Notes: generated from the letters alone by a model not told the origin. A stretch of DNA of 64,000 bases from Chlamydomonas reinhardtii (GCF_000002595.2 NC_057010.1:2164721-2228720); one strand, 5' to 3'. Positions 53,712 through 64,000 are shown, counted from the stretch's first letter. Program-made: numbers and translations.

Positions 53712-55690
53712 GGGGTTACTGGCGGGGTGCCGTACGTATACCACAACTACCGCGTGTTCTGCCGTACGGGGGTGGGGGATGACCTGGAGCTGATCCGCGG
53801 GTGGGTTGGGTTGGGTTGAGGGAATGGGTTCACGGGGTTGCTGTTCCCAAACCGGGCAATGTACTCTTGGGCAAAGGGGGGCCGGCAGCGAAAGGGTTGC
53901 GCCACCAGGGGTTGCACGGAGCGGAGAAGGGCGCGGGGCGGGACGTGCTGCAGGCGACGGCATGAAGCGGCCAGTCCTAACTGATGCTGACACGGTCCTG
54001 GCAACGCCCCGACATTTCGCACATCCCCTCCCCTCCCACACACAGTCTGGAGTCTGCCGCCATGTCTGGGGCGCTGCTGACAGTGGCGCTCAGCCGCTCA
54101 GACGCGGACTATCTGGTCACGCACGTGGCACCAGCGGCGGCCGCGGCAGGGGGGTCAGCGGCAGGGGGATCAGCGGCAGGGGGGTCAGCGGCAGGGGGGT
54201 CAGCGGCAGGGGGGTCAGCGGCAGGGGGGTCAGCGGCAGGGGGGTCAGCGGCAGGGGGATCAGCGGCAGGGGGGTCAGCGGCAGGGGGGTCAGCGGCAGG
54301 GGGGTCAGCGGCAGGGGGATCAGCGGCAGGGGGGTCAGCGGCAGGGGGATCAGCGGCAGGGGGGGTCAGCGGCAGGGGGGTCAGCGGGCCGCTGATGTTG
54401 GCGAGCCTGCTGCCTTTGCCACAGGTCCGTGGAGGTGGTCGAGGCACTGGCGGCTCGGGGTCTGCTGCAGCGGCTGGGAGTGCGGCCGCTGCTGCTGGGT
54501 GCAGCCAACGACGAGTACGCGCAGGTGCGGCCGTGTGGTAGAGGGACAACGTCAATCGTGCATTTCAGCTTCTTTGCTGTTCCGGTATTGATACCCACGC
54601 ATGTGCCCACGCACACTCAGCAAACGAGCCCCTCTTTGCCTTTCTGGCCCGTCCACAATCCGCATCTCTCCAAGCACGCTTCTCCTGCCAACTCCCACGC
54701 ACACCACAGGCGCTCAAGTCGCGGCTGCGCGCCGCCGCGCCCGACTGCCTCATCCTGGAGTCCTTCGTGGGCCCCGCCCACCTGTCTGACCTGTACCGCA
54801 GCACCCGTCTCAACTTCCACCCCGCCACCTACGATGCGTACGGCATGACCATCGTGGAGGCGGCGTCGCAGGTGCGTGTATTGGTGGGAGAGGGGGTTGC
54901 GTGGGGAGGGCAGTGCGGGAGGGGGCGGGGCTGCGGGAGCGCCGGGCGCGGGGGCGCGGGGCGGCGGCAGGTGCTTGGGGGAACCTCGAGGTGGAAGTGT
55001 AACATGCCTTGGGGGCTAAGTGCGCGGCTACTTTCACAGCCTCACCTGAGGTCGCTTGTACCACAAGTTCGCTGCCTTGCGAATCTGTTTGCATCTGCCG
55101 GTTACACATCGTGCGCAGGGGGCGCCGTCGGTGGTCCACGACGGCGATGGAGCCGTGGGCGCAACGGACCTGCTGCGCGGCAGAGCCGCCGCCGCCGCCG
55201 CCGCTAACGCCTCGGGTGGCACCAGCACTACTGGCAGTGGCGGTGGGAGCGGCGAGGAGGTGTTTCTGCTTGACCTGAGGGCGCCAGCGGAGGAAGTGGC
55301 GGCGGCGGTGGCGGCGCTGTGGGGCGATGTGCCCAAGCTGGCGGCGGTGGCGGCACGGGCGCTGGCTCGGGCTCGGTCGTGGGACGAGGCCGCCAATGCG
55401 GCGCGGCTGGTGGGACTGGTGGCGGAGGTGGCGCAGGCGGCGGGGGTGGCTGGTGGGAAGGGGGAGGGAGGGTGGGAGGGGGCAGGGCGAGGTGGGCAGC
55501 AGTGTCGGGCGGGGTAGTAAGAGCGTGCGGGCGTGCGGCGGTTGTGGTGCCCGATGATGAGAGACCTGCAGTCTAAGTATGCTAGACCTTAACGGCGGAC
55601 ATGTGGAAGCAGTGTGACGGTGTGCAGTGGTGTATGTGTACTGGACTGTCCCAGTGCGAGTGCGAGCGTGGACGAGGGCGGGGTACTAAG
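53712..55690 (+). pseudogene. Truncated duplicate of the GT4-like glycosyltransferase
   Basis: Aligns with 48494-51180. It starts inside exon 3 (PYVYHNYRVFCRT versus PYVYLNYRVFCRT), keeps the start of exon 4 (LLTVALSRSDADYLVTHVAP), then a 15-bp minisatellite replaces the rest of exon 4, exon 5 and most of the next intron. Equivalents of exons 6, 7 and 8 follow (LGAANDEYAQ; CLILESFVGPAHLSDLYRST; GAPSVVHDGDG), and even the intron between exons 6 and 7 is virtually identical. The N-terminal Rossmann half is absent and the poly(A) signal is changed from TGTAA to TCTAA. The stop corresponds to about 55517. It cannot encode a whole GT-B enzyme, so I call it a pseudogene; transcription of a C-terminal fragment cannot be excluded. 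Near-identity of non-coding parts points to a recent event or continuing gene conversion. Confidence 0.9.
54145..54385. repeat. 15-bp minisatellite inside the truncated glycosyltransferase
   Basis: About 16 units of GGCAGGGGGGTCAGC with GGGGGA variants, encoding (GGSAA)n in the exon-4 frame until a one-base-longer G run near the end. The likely seed is in exon 4 of the complete gene (GCGGCAGGGTCAGCGGG at about 48958). The right end of the array joins sequence matching the intron before exon 6 (GCCGCTGATGTT at about 49897). Confidence 0.93.
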
Positions 55691-55769
55691 GCCGATGCGC
55701 GCGGATGCTAGTGCGAGTGCGAGCTTGGATGAGGGCGGGCGCTGTGTGGTGGGCGGCACGTGACTACTC

Positions 55770-56605
55770 AACAATTCAGTATCACTTTGGATAATCACCT
55801 GTATTTTTGCAAGGAAGCTGGAGATTTTGTTCATGCGGCGATACGGTGCATTAGGACTGTGAAGTATTTCATGCAGCGCCTCTGATGCAAGTTTGAGTTG
55901 GCCTTGGCTACCGTTTCAGTGGAGAGGCAGCTGATATCGAGGCCAATATTACACGCATTACTACGCAAGAACTGGATGTTGCCTCCCTCATGGGGAAGGT
56001 ACGCGAGAAGTTTGAGGAGGACTGGGCTAGCAACAGGTTAGAGGTTAATCCACGGGATTTTGTGACGCAAGCAGGGGTCAAGCCTGGCGTGAAGATATGT
56101 CGTTACAAGCATTGGATGGGGGAAACACGGCACACGCAAATCTACATTCCTCGAGCATGGCATGTCTCCATGATGAGATTCAGGATGGGCGTGTGGATGA
56201 TTGAGGCTAACAACCCACGCGGTGCGCAGGGTGCGCACAGGGAGAGAGCACAGAGAGTATGTCCGCTTTGCCACGCTGATGGGGAGGAGCATGTAGAGGA
56301 TGAGAGGCATGTGCTGCTTGAGTGCAAGGCGTACGATGATATCAGAAGCACGCTGTGGGAGGTGATTCCCGCGACTATGATGGACGCGATGGCCAGTGGT
56401 GACCAGAGGGGTTTAGCGCGTGTCATTCACGCGATAAGGCTGCGACGTAACGACCTTACGGCGCGACCAATTTAGATATATTATTGCATGAACTGTTTTG
56501 CTTTTTGAATAATCCTTTTGAGACTAGTTTTGGCGGTCCATGAGCTTCCTGGCTCGTTTGGACCAATCTACGAGCATGAACTTGTAACATCAATCATCAA
56601 TCAAG
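55770..56605 (+). mobile_element. 5'-truncated LINE (non-LTR retrotransposon) 3' fragment
   Basis: An open frame (in frame from about 55900; ATG at 55990; stop at 56475) encodes 161 residues resembling the C-terminal end of LINE polymerase proteins: a basic helical stretch, a WMGETRHTQIYIPRAWH segment, then a Cys/His knuckle (VCPLCHADGEEHVEDERHV followed by LLECKAY). No reverse-transcriptase core is present and the frames before 55900 are interrupted, so this is a 5'-truncated copy. The 3' end has TGTAA at 56583-56587 directly followed by a short CATCAATCATCAATCAAG tail, a LINE-like microsatellite terminus. I could not define a target-site duplication. Confidence 0.72.
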
Positions 56606-56705
56606 TTTGAGTAAATGGCTGATTAGTCTATAAATATATTACGCTGCGAAATCATGATTCGATAGACACGCAATAACATGCGTGTGTTTATGTAAGTGGG
56701 TCAGC
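56606..56705. other. Short AT-rich gap before the EEP gene
   Basis: About 100 bases between the LINE tail and the first ATG of the EEP gene; the promoter, or an unseen 5' exon upstream, must be near. The in-frame sequence is open a little further upstream, to about 56682. Confidence 0.4.
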
Positions 56706-59700
56706 ATGCAAGCTTCCGGGGGGCTCGGAGCCCGTCCGATTCGCCATGAACGCTACATAGCACACGCAAATGCTTCCAGAGGCATTTGCGTGATAAGCGC
56801 TTACAGAAACGGAACCAATGCCAACCAACTGGCCCTCGAAGGTGGCGTTACCAGCAGAGTTCAGAGCCTCCAGGGCTTCGTCGCGAGCTATCCCAGCATT
56901 GACTATGTGGCGACCAGCGACATCGAACCCCATGCTGAAGCCCTGCGCGTAGCGGCTAGTGTCCTGCTGGAGGTTGACATGGACACCCCGACCGGCCTTG
57001 TCCTGCTCGGTGGCCTCAGTGCCCATGCGAGCCCATACACGGCAGCGGGCGGCGACGGCATGCATTACACGCACATCAGCCAAAGAGGCGTTGCGGTGGG
57101 AGGCGTGTGGGAGCCCGTGGATAGCAGCCCCCGTGTCTGCGAATTCCGGGTGGAGCGCCTACAGGAGCGAGCAGCCACGCGGTCCAGGCCCCCCTGCTGT
57201 TGCAGTGGCCCGTCCCCCCCGGCGGCGGCACCGCGCCTGGGCTTCACCGTACAGCCATTGGTGTGCGAAGAAGCTTTCAGGGACCGCGCAGCAACCAGGG
57301 GCTTCCTGCCGTTCAAGAGCGCCTGCGCCATCCTGGCCCAGACGCTGGGGCCCGAGTGGCGCGCGATGTTGCTGCCCCCGGACGTGCCGCTCCAAGCGGG
57401 TCTGCCGCTGCTGTGCCCAGAGACCCAGCATTGCATGCGGCGGTATGTGGCGTACATCCGAGTGGAGGGCCACAACCTGATGCAGCAGCAGCTGCCTGAC
57501 TCCTCGCAGCTGCCCAGCAGCTGCTGGCGCGCGGAGCAGCTCGACGACACGTTGGGAAAGCGTGACGGCACGGCCACGGGCAAACCAACGTCACCGGCTT
57601 CTCCCGGTGCGGTCCATTGCGCCAGTCCGCCGGCAGCTCAATCGTACGATTCGGGGCCTGTGGCTTCTGCGGGAGAACCAAATGGGCCGCATTCACCGCC
57701 CGTCAATCCAGGGGCCGCTGCTGCCCACAGCCCGCCACCGCCCTCACCGGCGGTGGCGAGCAGCTTTGGAGCGGCGCCTGCTATGACCAGCAGCGGCGCG
57801 ACACTGGTGTCCTCACGGACCATTTCATCTCCAGCAGCAGCGTCTCAGGCAGCAGCTGGGGTGCAAAGCTCAGCATTCGAGACCGCGCCAAGGACCGGTG
57901 CCGCAGCGGCTGAGGAGGAGGGCAGCGTCAAGGCCGCCGCGGTCCAGGTGGAGGGCTTGCTGTACACCATACTGGCTGGGATGAGACAGCTGGGAGATGC
58001 CATGGCTCGTGCGGAGGACTCAGTGCGGGCCGCGGTCAGCCGTCAAGTCCAGCAGCTGGCACTGGCGCTGGGACCACTCTCGGGCGCCGCGGCAGATGCG
58101 AGCGCTGCGGTGGTGGCCGCTGCGGCTGCTGCTGAGGCCGCCGTGGCCGCAGCGACTGTAGCGACTGACGAGGCCGCGGCGGCGGCAAAGGCCGCCACGG
58201 CGGCTGCAGCCAATGCGGGCGTGCCAGCATCAGCAGCAGCAGCAGCGGGCGGTGCTCCAGGAATGGCGGGCAGCACAGCGGCTCCAGCCGGGCCGGCGGC
58301 GGCGCCTCCACCATTGCCTCAGGCGGGTCCTCGAACTGCGTACGGAGTGGAAGCCAGACGGGAGGCTGTAGCTACAAGAGCAGTGGACAGGCTGGCAGCA
58401 GGCGCGGCGGCTCAGGCGGAGGATGGGACCTCTGGAGCCGCACAGGCACAACATGTGCCTGCGGCGGAACACGGCCCAGCTTCGCTCAGGACACAGGGCG
58501 ACACCGATGACGCACCTGCGAGTGCGGCGGCAAGTGCGGCGGCAGCGGGCGCGGCGGCCGGTGACCCACGGTCTAACCAGGAGGGCAACCTTCAAGCCGA
58601 AGGGACGGGCAGCGCTGTTGGTGCCACAGCAGGGTCGGCAGCAGGCACCACAACGCAACTGGGCAGTGCACCGCTCCTGATCGGCCGCACCGCAGAGCTG
58701 CTGCACGTCAAGCTGCCAATTAACATTGTCACCTACAACATCCGCAGCCTGAAGGAGGCAGCGGTGGCAGCGACAAAGGTGACCGCTGCGGCCTCAGCGG
58801 CGTCCCAGGTGGCGAGCGGCCCTGTGGGCAGCCAAGAAAAGGGAGCGGCAGAGGAGCGGGAGGAGGAGAAGGAGGATCAGTCGGAGGAGGGGGAGGCGAT
58901 GGAGGAGGAGGACGAGCCAGCAGAGGGGGAGGATTTGGAGGAGGGCGAGGTGGAGGAGACACTGGCAGAGGCCGTAAAAGCAGGTCAAGTGACAAGGCGG
59001 GCAGCGTCAAAGGCAATGAGGCAGTCAGCCGCATCACTGGCTAAGCCATGGCAGTCAGCATCACACGCGGCGGCGGTGCAAAGAGCAGCCACTGAAGCAG
59101 CTGTCCAGGCAGCGGCGGCCAAGAAGGCTGCAGAGTGGGATGAGGAGACAGGCGACAGGGACGAAGAGTCGGCGGGCTCAGCTGGCCCAGCCACCAACGA
59201 GGTTAACAAATTGGGCGACACGGACCTGACCCTGCTGGAGGGCGTCCTCGCCGCCATCATCGACAACGCCGGCTGGGCCCTGCCCCGTGGCTTGCAGTCG
59301 CCAGGGCGCCTGGATGTGGTGTGCCTGCAGGTAACTGCATTTCTGTGACCTGATCCATGCACACTATGGCAGCCTTAGCATAGAAGTGCTTCTGTATCTG
59401 CCCGTGTGCATGGACTAAACATCGGTCACGCCGGTATGCATGCTCCTGCTTTGAACATGCCTGCAGGAGGTGCGGGTAGCGAAGGAAAAGCTCGCTCTTG
59501 TTGATGACCTGCTAACGCGGTTGAAGACGAATTGGGACTACGACCACGTGAAGGTGAGGGAGGGAGGGAGGGAGGGAGGGAGGGAGGAAGGGAGGGAGGG
59601 AGGGAGGGAGGGAGGAGAGGAGGAGGAGGAGGAGGAGGGAGGGAGGGAGGGAGGGAGGGNNNNNNNNNNNNNNNNNNNNNNNNNNNNNNNNNNNNNNNNN

Positions 59701-61180
59701 NNNNNNNNNNNNNNNNNNNNNNNNNNNNNNNNNNNNNNNNNNNNNNNNNNNNNNNNNNNGGCTCACGCCTTCTCCACCAAAAGAAAGCACAACACCCAGA
59801 AGGCTAGGGAGGGAGGGAGGGAGGGAGGGAGGGACCCAGGGAGGGAGGGAGGGAGGGAGGGAGGGAGGGAGGGAGGGAGGGAGGGAGGGAGGGAGGGAGG
59901 GAGGGAGGGAGGGAGGGAGGGAGGGTTCCAGTCCCAACTTCACCGATGGAGCGGAAGTAACAACGCAAAGTGACACTATCGTGTTGTTGCTGCAGGAGGG
60001 AGATCAAATCATCCTTTGGAGCAGTTCCACGCTGGAGCGAGTGGCGGACGCGGAAGGAAATGGATGCCTCACCAGCCCCAACCCGGACTATGTGTGGCGG
60101 CGCAAGACCGAGGCAGAGGAGGCACAGAAAGCAGGGAAGGCGGGAAAGGCGGGAAAGGCGGGAAAGGCAAGGCAAATTGATAAGACGGCCGAGGAGGAGG
60201 TCGAGGAGGCGGCGGAGAAGGAGAAGGCGGCCCGCCTCGACTTTGCCTGGGAAGGGCAGCATTATGACGACGCCCTTGCTGAAATGGAGAAGAACCAGAC
60301 GGGAACGCGCAGTAAGTGTGACGCCGAAACCTTCTTCCGCTACCCGCCCATCACCGTGGTGTTGCGGCGACGCTTTGAGACCACCGGCTCCAACACCACC
60401 TACGTCATCACCAACGTTCACACGCCTGGCAGCGGCAGCGGCGGTAATGAGGCCAAGCACCTGGAGCAGCTGAAGCGGGAGGTGGAATGGCTGATGGACG
60501 TGGAGAGGTACGGCCGCGTCATGCGGCACATGGAGCAGCTCAACAACAACTACCGGGACAAGGAGGGCAAGGAGCTGTACCCGGGCGGCCTGTTACCCGA
60601 GGGCGAGGCGCACATCGACGTCGTGCACGTGGTGGCGGGCGACTTCAACACGCAGAACTACTGCAAAGCCTTGATGGGTGCCAAGGCCAAAGGCCCCAAG
60701 CCCTCAAAGGCCTCCCAGGCCGACACTACACCCGAGCCCCAGTTCCTCTGCCTCCACAGCTGGCTCTCGTACCAAGGCAGCAAGGAGCAGCGCTCAGAGC
60801 CCAGCACCGCAGCCAACTTCCCAGACGTGGTGTACGTGCTCAAGTCAAGCGCGGAGAAGGCCCAACTGTACAACACGGGCTTCCAAGTCCTGCCTCTGGC
60901 CCGGGCCGGAAGCAAAACGTTCATGGGCGGCTCTGACCACAAGCCGGTGCTGGTGTCGTTCCGGGAGGAGGGTCAATGGGCAATGCCCGTACGCTCGCTG
61001 GCAGTGGCGGTGAGCTCAATCTTGAGGGGGCGGGTGCAGGAGGCGGTGAACGAGATGCGGGCGGAGGTGCAGGCGAAGCTGGACCTCCTGGTGCAGGCGG
61101 TGCCGGCGCAGGCCGTGTTGGCTCAGCTGCACGAGGCGCACCCCATGCAAAATGTGTGGAACTGGGGCGGGCTGAGGTAA
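56706..61180 (+). CDS. Endonuclease/exonuclease/phosphatase (EEP) domain protein with large insertion
   Basis: Three exons agree in phase: 56706-59330, 59467-59553 and 59996-61180; 1298 residues. EEP (DNase I-like) motifs occur in order: PINIVTYNIRSL (N678), DVVCLQEVRV (Q875/E876, split across the first intron), YVITNVHTPG, VVAGDFNTQ (D1120, N1122), FPDVVYVL and GGSDHKPVLVSF (S1217, D1218, H1219). All metal/phosphate-binding positions look intact. Between the first strand and the QE motif sits an insertion of about 170 residues with Ala/Lys-rich and acidic runs. The first ~320 residues are conserved-looking but unrecognised (RGICVISAYRNGTNANQL; LPFKSACAILAQTLGPEWR), followed by Ala-rich coiled segments. 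LINEs also carry EEP nucleases, but no reverse transcriptase follows and the domain is spliced, so I read it as a host gene. Substrate unknown. Confidence 0.83.
59554..59995. repeat. (GGGA)n microsatellite intron containing an assembly gap
   Basis: The second intron of the EEP gene consists largely of GGGA/GGAGG repeats on both sides of 100 Ns (59660-59759). The gap is of unknown true size. About 60 bases between gap and second array are ordinary sequence. Confidence 0.95.
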
Positions 61181-61240
61181 GGTAGAAGGTAGAGGTGCGA
61201 TGTGGTGACTTCAGAGTAGTAAACTGCTAGGATAACGCCA

Positions 61241-61336
61241 GCAGCAGTGGCGTCATGGGCCTAATTAATTTGTACAGCAGCAAGCAAGGCAGCAGTGGCG
61301 TCATGGGCCTAATTAATTTGTACAGCAGCAAGCAAG
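61241..61336. repeat. 48-bp tandem duplication
   Basis: Two adjacent, essentially identical 48-bp copies (61241-61288 and 61289-61336), each with GGCGTCATGGGCCTAATTAA. They lie in the presumed 3' untranslated region of the EEP gene. Confidence 0.92.
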
Positions 61337-62001
61337 TAAGGCAACGCATCATAACACCCCTGCAATATTGCAAGACATCACACATAACGTGGCCGTGCCC
61401 GTGGGGTGGTTTGGCATCGGCTCTGCTGCGCAGTGCCGGGAAGGAAAGGTGCAATACCAACGTTGTGGTTGATGAAGCGTGACATTGAAGAAGATGCGTG
61501 CTCTGTTGAGTGTTCGCGAGGAATCAGACCTGCTGTGACATTGTAGGAGTAACGCATATGCACCTGAGATCCGGACGTGCCGTGCGCCCGTGCGTGGAAT
61601 GATTGGCCCCGTGGACAGACGGGCTCTATTATTCGGAGTAGGGTCGTCCGGAGTGCAACGCAATCAAGCAGTCGGTATCACGGTATGGCAGGGAACTGGC
61701 TAGAGCAGACAGCGGGCTGTGCAGGCTGGAGGCATGCGGACGCGTGAAATTGATGCAGCTGCTGCGTGTGTGTGCGTGTGTTGCGGCCCTGGGGTCCGCA
61801 TAGTCGGCTTAAATGAGACCGTGACCAGCGGACCAAGGAAGCACAGAAGCAGGGCTCCTTCCGGGGCTCCTCAGCTGTCATTCCGGGGCTTGAATTGTAT
61901 GTAGGGTGGCAGCATCAGGGACGCGAGTGAGGTCAATACAGCTGGGAGCCGGAGCGGATGCATGCACGTCACTTGGGGGCGCGAGCGCACATGGCCAGCA
62001 G

Positions 62002-62006
62002 TGTAA
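62002..62006 (+). terminator. Candidate TGTAA poly(A) signal of the EEP gene
   Basis: First TGTAA I found downstream of the EEP stop, about 820 bases away. Confidence 0.35.
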
Positions 62007-62061
62007 GCTTGTGCCGCCTGCCATACAAGTCACGCCAGCGTGAAGTGCGCGGTCCCCGAGT

Positions 62062-62066
62062 TTACA
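62062..62066 (-). terminator. Candidate TGTAA poly(A) signal of the right-edge gene
   Basis: TTACA on the plus strand, about 290 bases past the minus-strand stop at 62358. Confidence 0.5.
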
Positions 62067-62357
62067 ATGCATCAGGCCAGGCGGCCAGCTGTAAGCGTCC
62101 CAGTCATGTCCGAGCCCCACACTCCCACCCGGTAGCTCGTAGGTACACATGCGCACACACACGGATGGAATCACACGCGGCCCACAATCTACATGCATCC
62201 CCTGAAGAGACACAGTCAGCCCGTTGGCAGTCCAAACGGTCTCCGTCATTCGTATTAGCATGGTCAATACAGTTCGCATGTACACTTGGGCACTGGTGCC
62301 CGTTTCTACATTAGTACCGTACTCGTCTTCGACCACCGCCAGCAGCCCTTCCCCCTA

Positions 62358-64000
62358 TCACCGCCGGCCCATGCCCGCCGCCACCACCCCCGACGCATCA
62401 AACTCGCCCCCGCCACCTCCACCGCCTCCAGCTCCACCCCCCGCGCCCGGCAGCATCGCAAATGCCGACGCCACGCGTCCCGACAATGACGGCGGCGGCA
62501 TCTGGAAACCCAGGTGCGACCCCGGTGAGGGCCGCGAGTCCGAAAAGCTAGACGCTTTGGAGGCGCCGCTGCTGGGCCCTGCTGACGCCGAGCCCGGCAC
62601 TATCCTGCCCTCCGCAAGTGGCCCTCCCGCTCCCGCTGCGCCGCCGTAGCCTAGCCCAGGTGGCCTGTGGCTGTGGCCGCCAGAGGCGCGACCGTCATTG
62701 AAGGAGCGCTGTCGAGATGCGGCGGCTGCCGCTGACGCGGCGGCGGCGTCCGCCGCCTGGCCCACCAGGGATATGGAGCCGAAGGCGCTGCCGGCGGCCA
62801 TGATGGACGAGTGCTGGGCGGACGGCAGCGAGTGGGAGGCCGGCGGCGGTGGCGAGCGCGCGGGCGGCGGCAGGCCCGCGGGCAGCGGCACCTGGTACTG
62901 CGGCGGGTGCTGGGGATGGGAGGAGGAGGAGGCAGGGGGTGGAGGTAGCGCGGCGGCGCCGTAGGCACTGGGCGCGGCAGTGGGTGACTCCGCAGAGAAG
63001 AGCGCAGGCGGGGGCAGGGCCAGCGGGTCTGTGGGCGCGAGCCGTGAGGGTTTGTGGCAGGGTGGTGGGTAAGATCAAAACGTTAAGCAGCGGGTATACG
63101 TTGCGAGGCGCTGCCCTATGATTGACACGACAGGGCCTGGGCAGGGAGGCAGGATGGGATCAGATGGATGAAGGGAGCAGCTCGGGTGCCGCATCGCGGC
63201 ACCACAACGAGTGGCGGCAGCGGAGCGAGCCAGGTATGCCTACGGAAGTCCTTTGCCCTAGAGGCCGCCGCCCACACTCCGTCTAGCATGGACATCTACC
63301 CCGCCAGTCTGCCACGCACCTGCCTCCCTCACCGCACGCACTATCGGACTTCGCCTCCCCACCCACCATCGCCGTCGAGCACCAGCGCGGGCCCGTTACG
63401 CAGGTGCCCCGGCCGCGCACTGGGCCCGGCTGAGATGGAGCCGTGCGGGCCGCCGGAACTGGGGCCGCCGCCCAGGCCCAAGGCTCGCCGCCCGCCCTGC
63501 GGCGCTGCGCCGCCGCCGCCACCGCCGCCGAATGAGGCCACTGCCGTGAGGTCACCGAGGGAGCCGTGGATGGCGGTGGGGCCGGACAGGCGGGACAGGC
63601 CCGGCTTGGGCGGCCTGCTGGGGAGCGAGATAGGAGCGGCACGCGCATGGGGTCAGCACAGGGTTCGAGCCTCAGCTGAGGGGCGCAGGCAGGGAAAGCG
63701 CACGCCAGAGGGCACAGACGGGCGGCATTGCGCCTCATCCGCAAACGCGGCGTTGCTGCAAAGGGCAGGCAACGTTTGAGCCAATAGCCACGCAACCCGG
63801 TCCAGCGCTACCGTTTCACCGCCGCTTTAGCGGATCGCCGTAACCGCGCCTGCCCATACCCGGTCTCACCTTGCGCCCTTGCCTCCGCCCGCGCCCACTC
63901 CCGCTGCTCCCGTCGCCGCCGGCGCCCCTAGCCCGGCGCCACTGCCCGCGCCGCCGCCTCCGCCGCCCGTGCTGGCTGCCGCCGCTGCCAGCATGGCCCA
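62358..64000 (-). CDS. 3' part of a disordered Gly/Ala/Pro-rich protein (cut by window edge)
   Basis: Three exons agree in phase: from beyond 64000 to 63870, 63614-63367 and 63028-62358 (stop TGA). About 350 residues are visible. The sequence is Gly/Ala/Pro/Ser-rich with a few less degenerate strings that may be conserved: RPPKPGLSRLSGPTAIHGSL, LVLDGDDPLALPPPALF, MAAGSAFGSISLVGQ, RQRSFNDGRASGG and SSFSDSRPSPGSHLGF. No folded domain is recognised. The frame is open through the window edge, so the N-terminus and possibly the functional domain lie outside. It is convergent with the EEP gene. Confidence 0.65.

Larger units (their letters stand above)
61181..62357. other. Convergent 3' region of EEP gene and right-edge gene
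   Basis: No domain-bearing frame. Contains a tandem 48-bp duplication and the two facing poly(A) signals listed separately. Confidence 0.55.

Noticed and set aside
56706-61180. Reading the EEP gene as part of the adjacent LINE
   Set aside because: The LINE fragment ends upstream with its own tail. The EEP frame has phase-consistent introns and is not followed by a reverse transcriptase.
1-64000. tRNA, rRNA or other structured RNA genes
   Set aside because: Looked for tRNA B-box-like GGTTCRANNCC strings with a matching A box and for rRNA-like sequence; none stood out. A covariance-model search would be needed to exclude small RNAs.

Overview
The window looks like nuclear DNA of a volvocine green alga, close to Chlamydomonas. 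The evidence is high GC, intron-dense genes with GTGAGT/GTGCGT-type donors, alanine/glycine/serine-rich insertions inside conserved proteins, (CA)n and G-rich microsatellites, TGTAA poly(A) signals after several stops, and a flagellar-type PG-rich repeat gene beside MYND-finger and EEP-domain genes of the kind abundant in these algae. All gene models were built by hand from reading frames, splice signals and phase agreement. The species is an inference.

Layout. 1-1370: nothing convincing. 1371-5074 (-): a 6-exon disordered protein with six RRxS motifs. 6775-12837 (-): a 14-exon protein phosphatase 5 with TPR domain and complete PPP catalytic domain. 14213-16434 (-): a signal-peptide, Ser-rich, single-pass membrane protein. 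17899 to about 19529 (-): an STPGR/SHIPPO protein. 20652-23127 (-): an Arc1p/AIMP1/EMAPII-type tRNA-binding protein, head to head with 23409-27779 (+), a CCZ1-type longin protein. 28455-32234 (+): an intronless MYND-finger protein. 33055-35862 (+): a flavin-reductase-like FMN protein, convergent with 36519-38980 (-), a PAP2 phosphatase. The latter is head to head with 39256-46866 (+), an F-box/JmjC/phosphotransferase-like protein of the plant JMJ21 type.

The right third is more dynamic. A GT4-like glycosyltransferase gene (47718-51047, +) is followed by a 78-bp, 17-unit minisatellite gene (51458-53386) and then by a truncated, nearly identical copy of the glycosyltransferase 3' half (about 53712-55690), in which a GGSAA-encoding 15-bp minisatellite replaces the missing exons. 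Next come a LINE 3' fragment (about 55770-56605), a 3-exon EEP-domain gene with a large insertion (56706-61180; its second intron holds a 100-N assembly gap), and the 3' part of an unrecognised disordered protein gene running off the right edge (62358 to beyond 64000, -).

The genes are mostly unrelated housekeeping and regulatory functions (signalling phosphatase, tRNA binding, endosome/vacuole trafficking, lipid phosphate hydrolysis, cilium structure). No operon-like logic is expected. The most unusual structures are a dispersed ~45-bp repeat in introns of four different genes, always next to CA/TG-rich tracts, and the recombining glycosyltransferase/minisatellite block.
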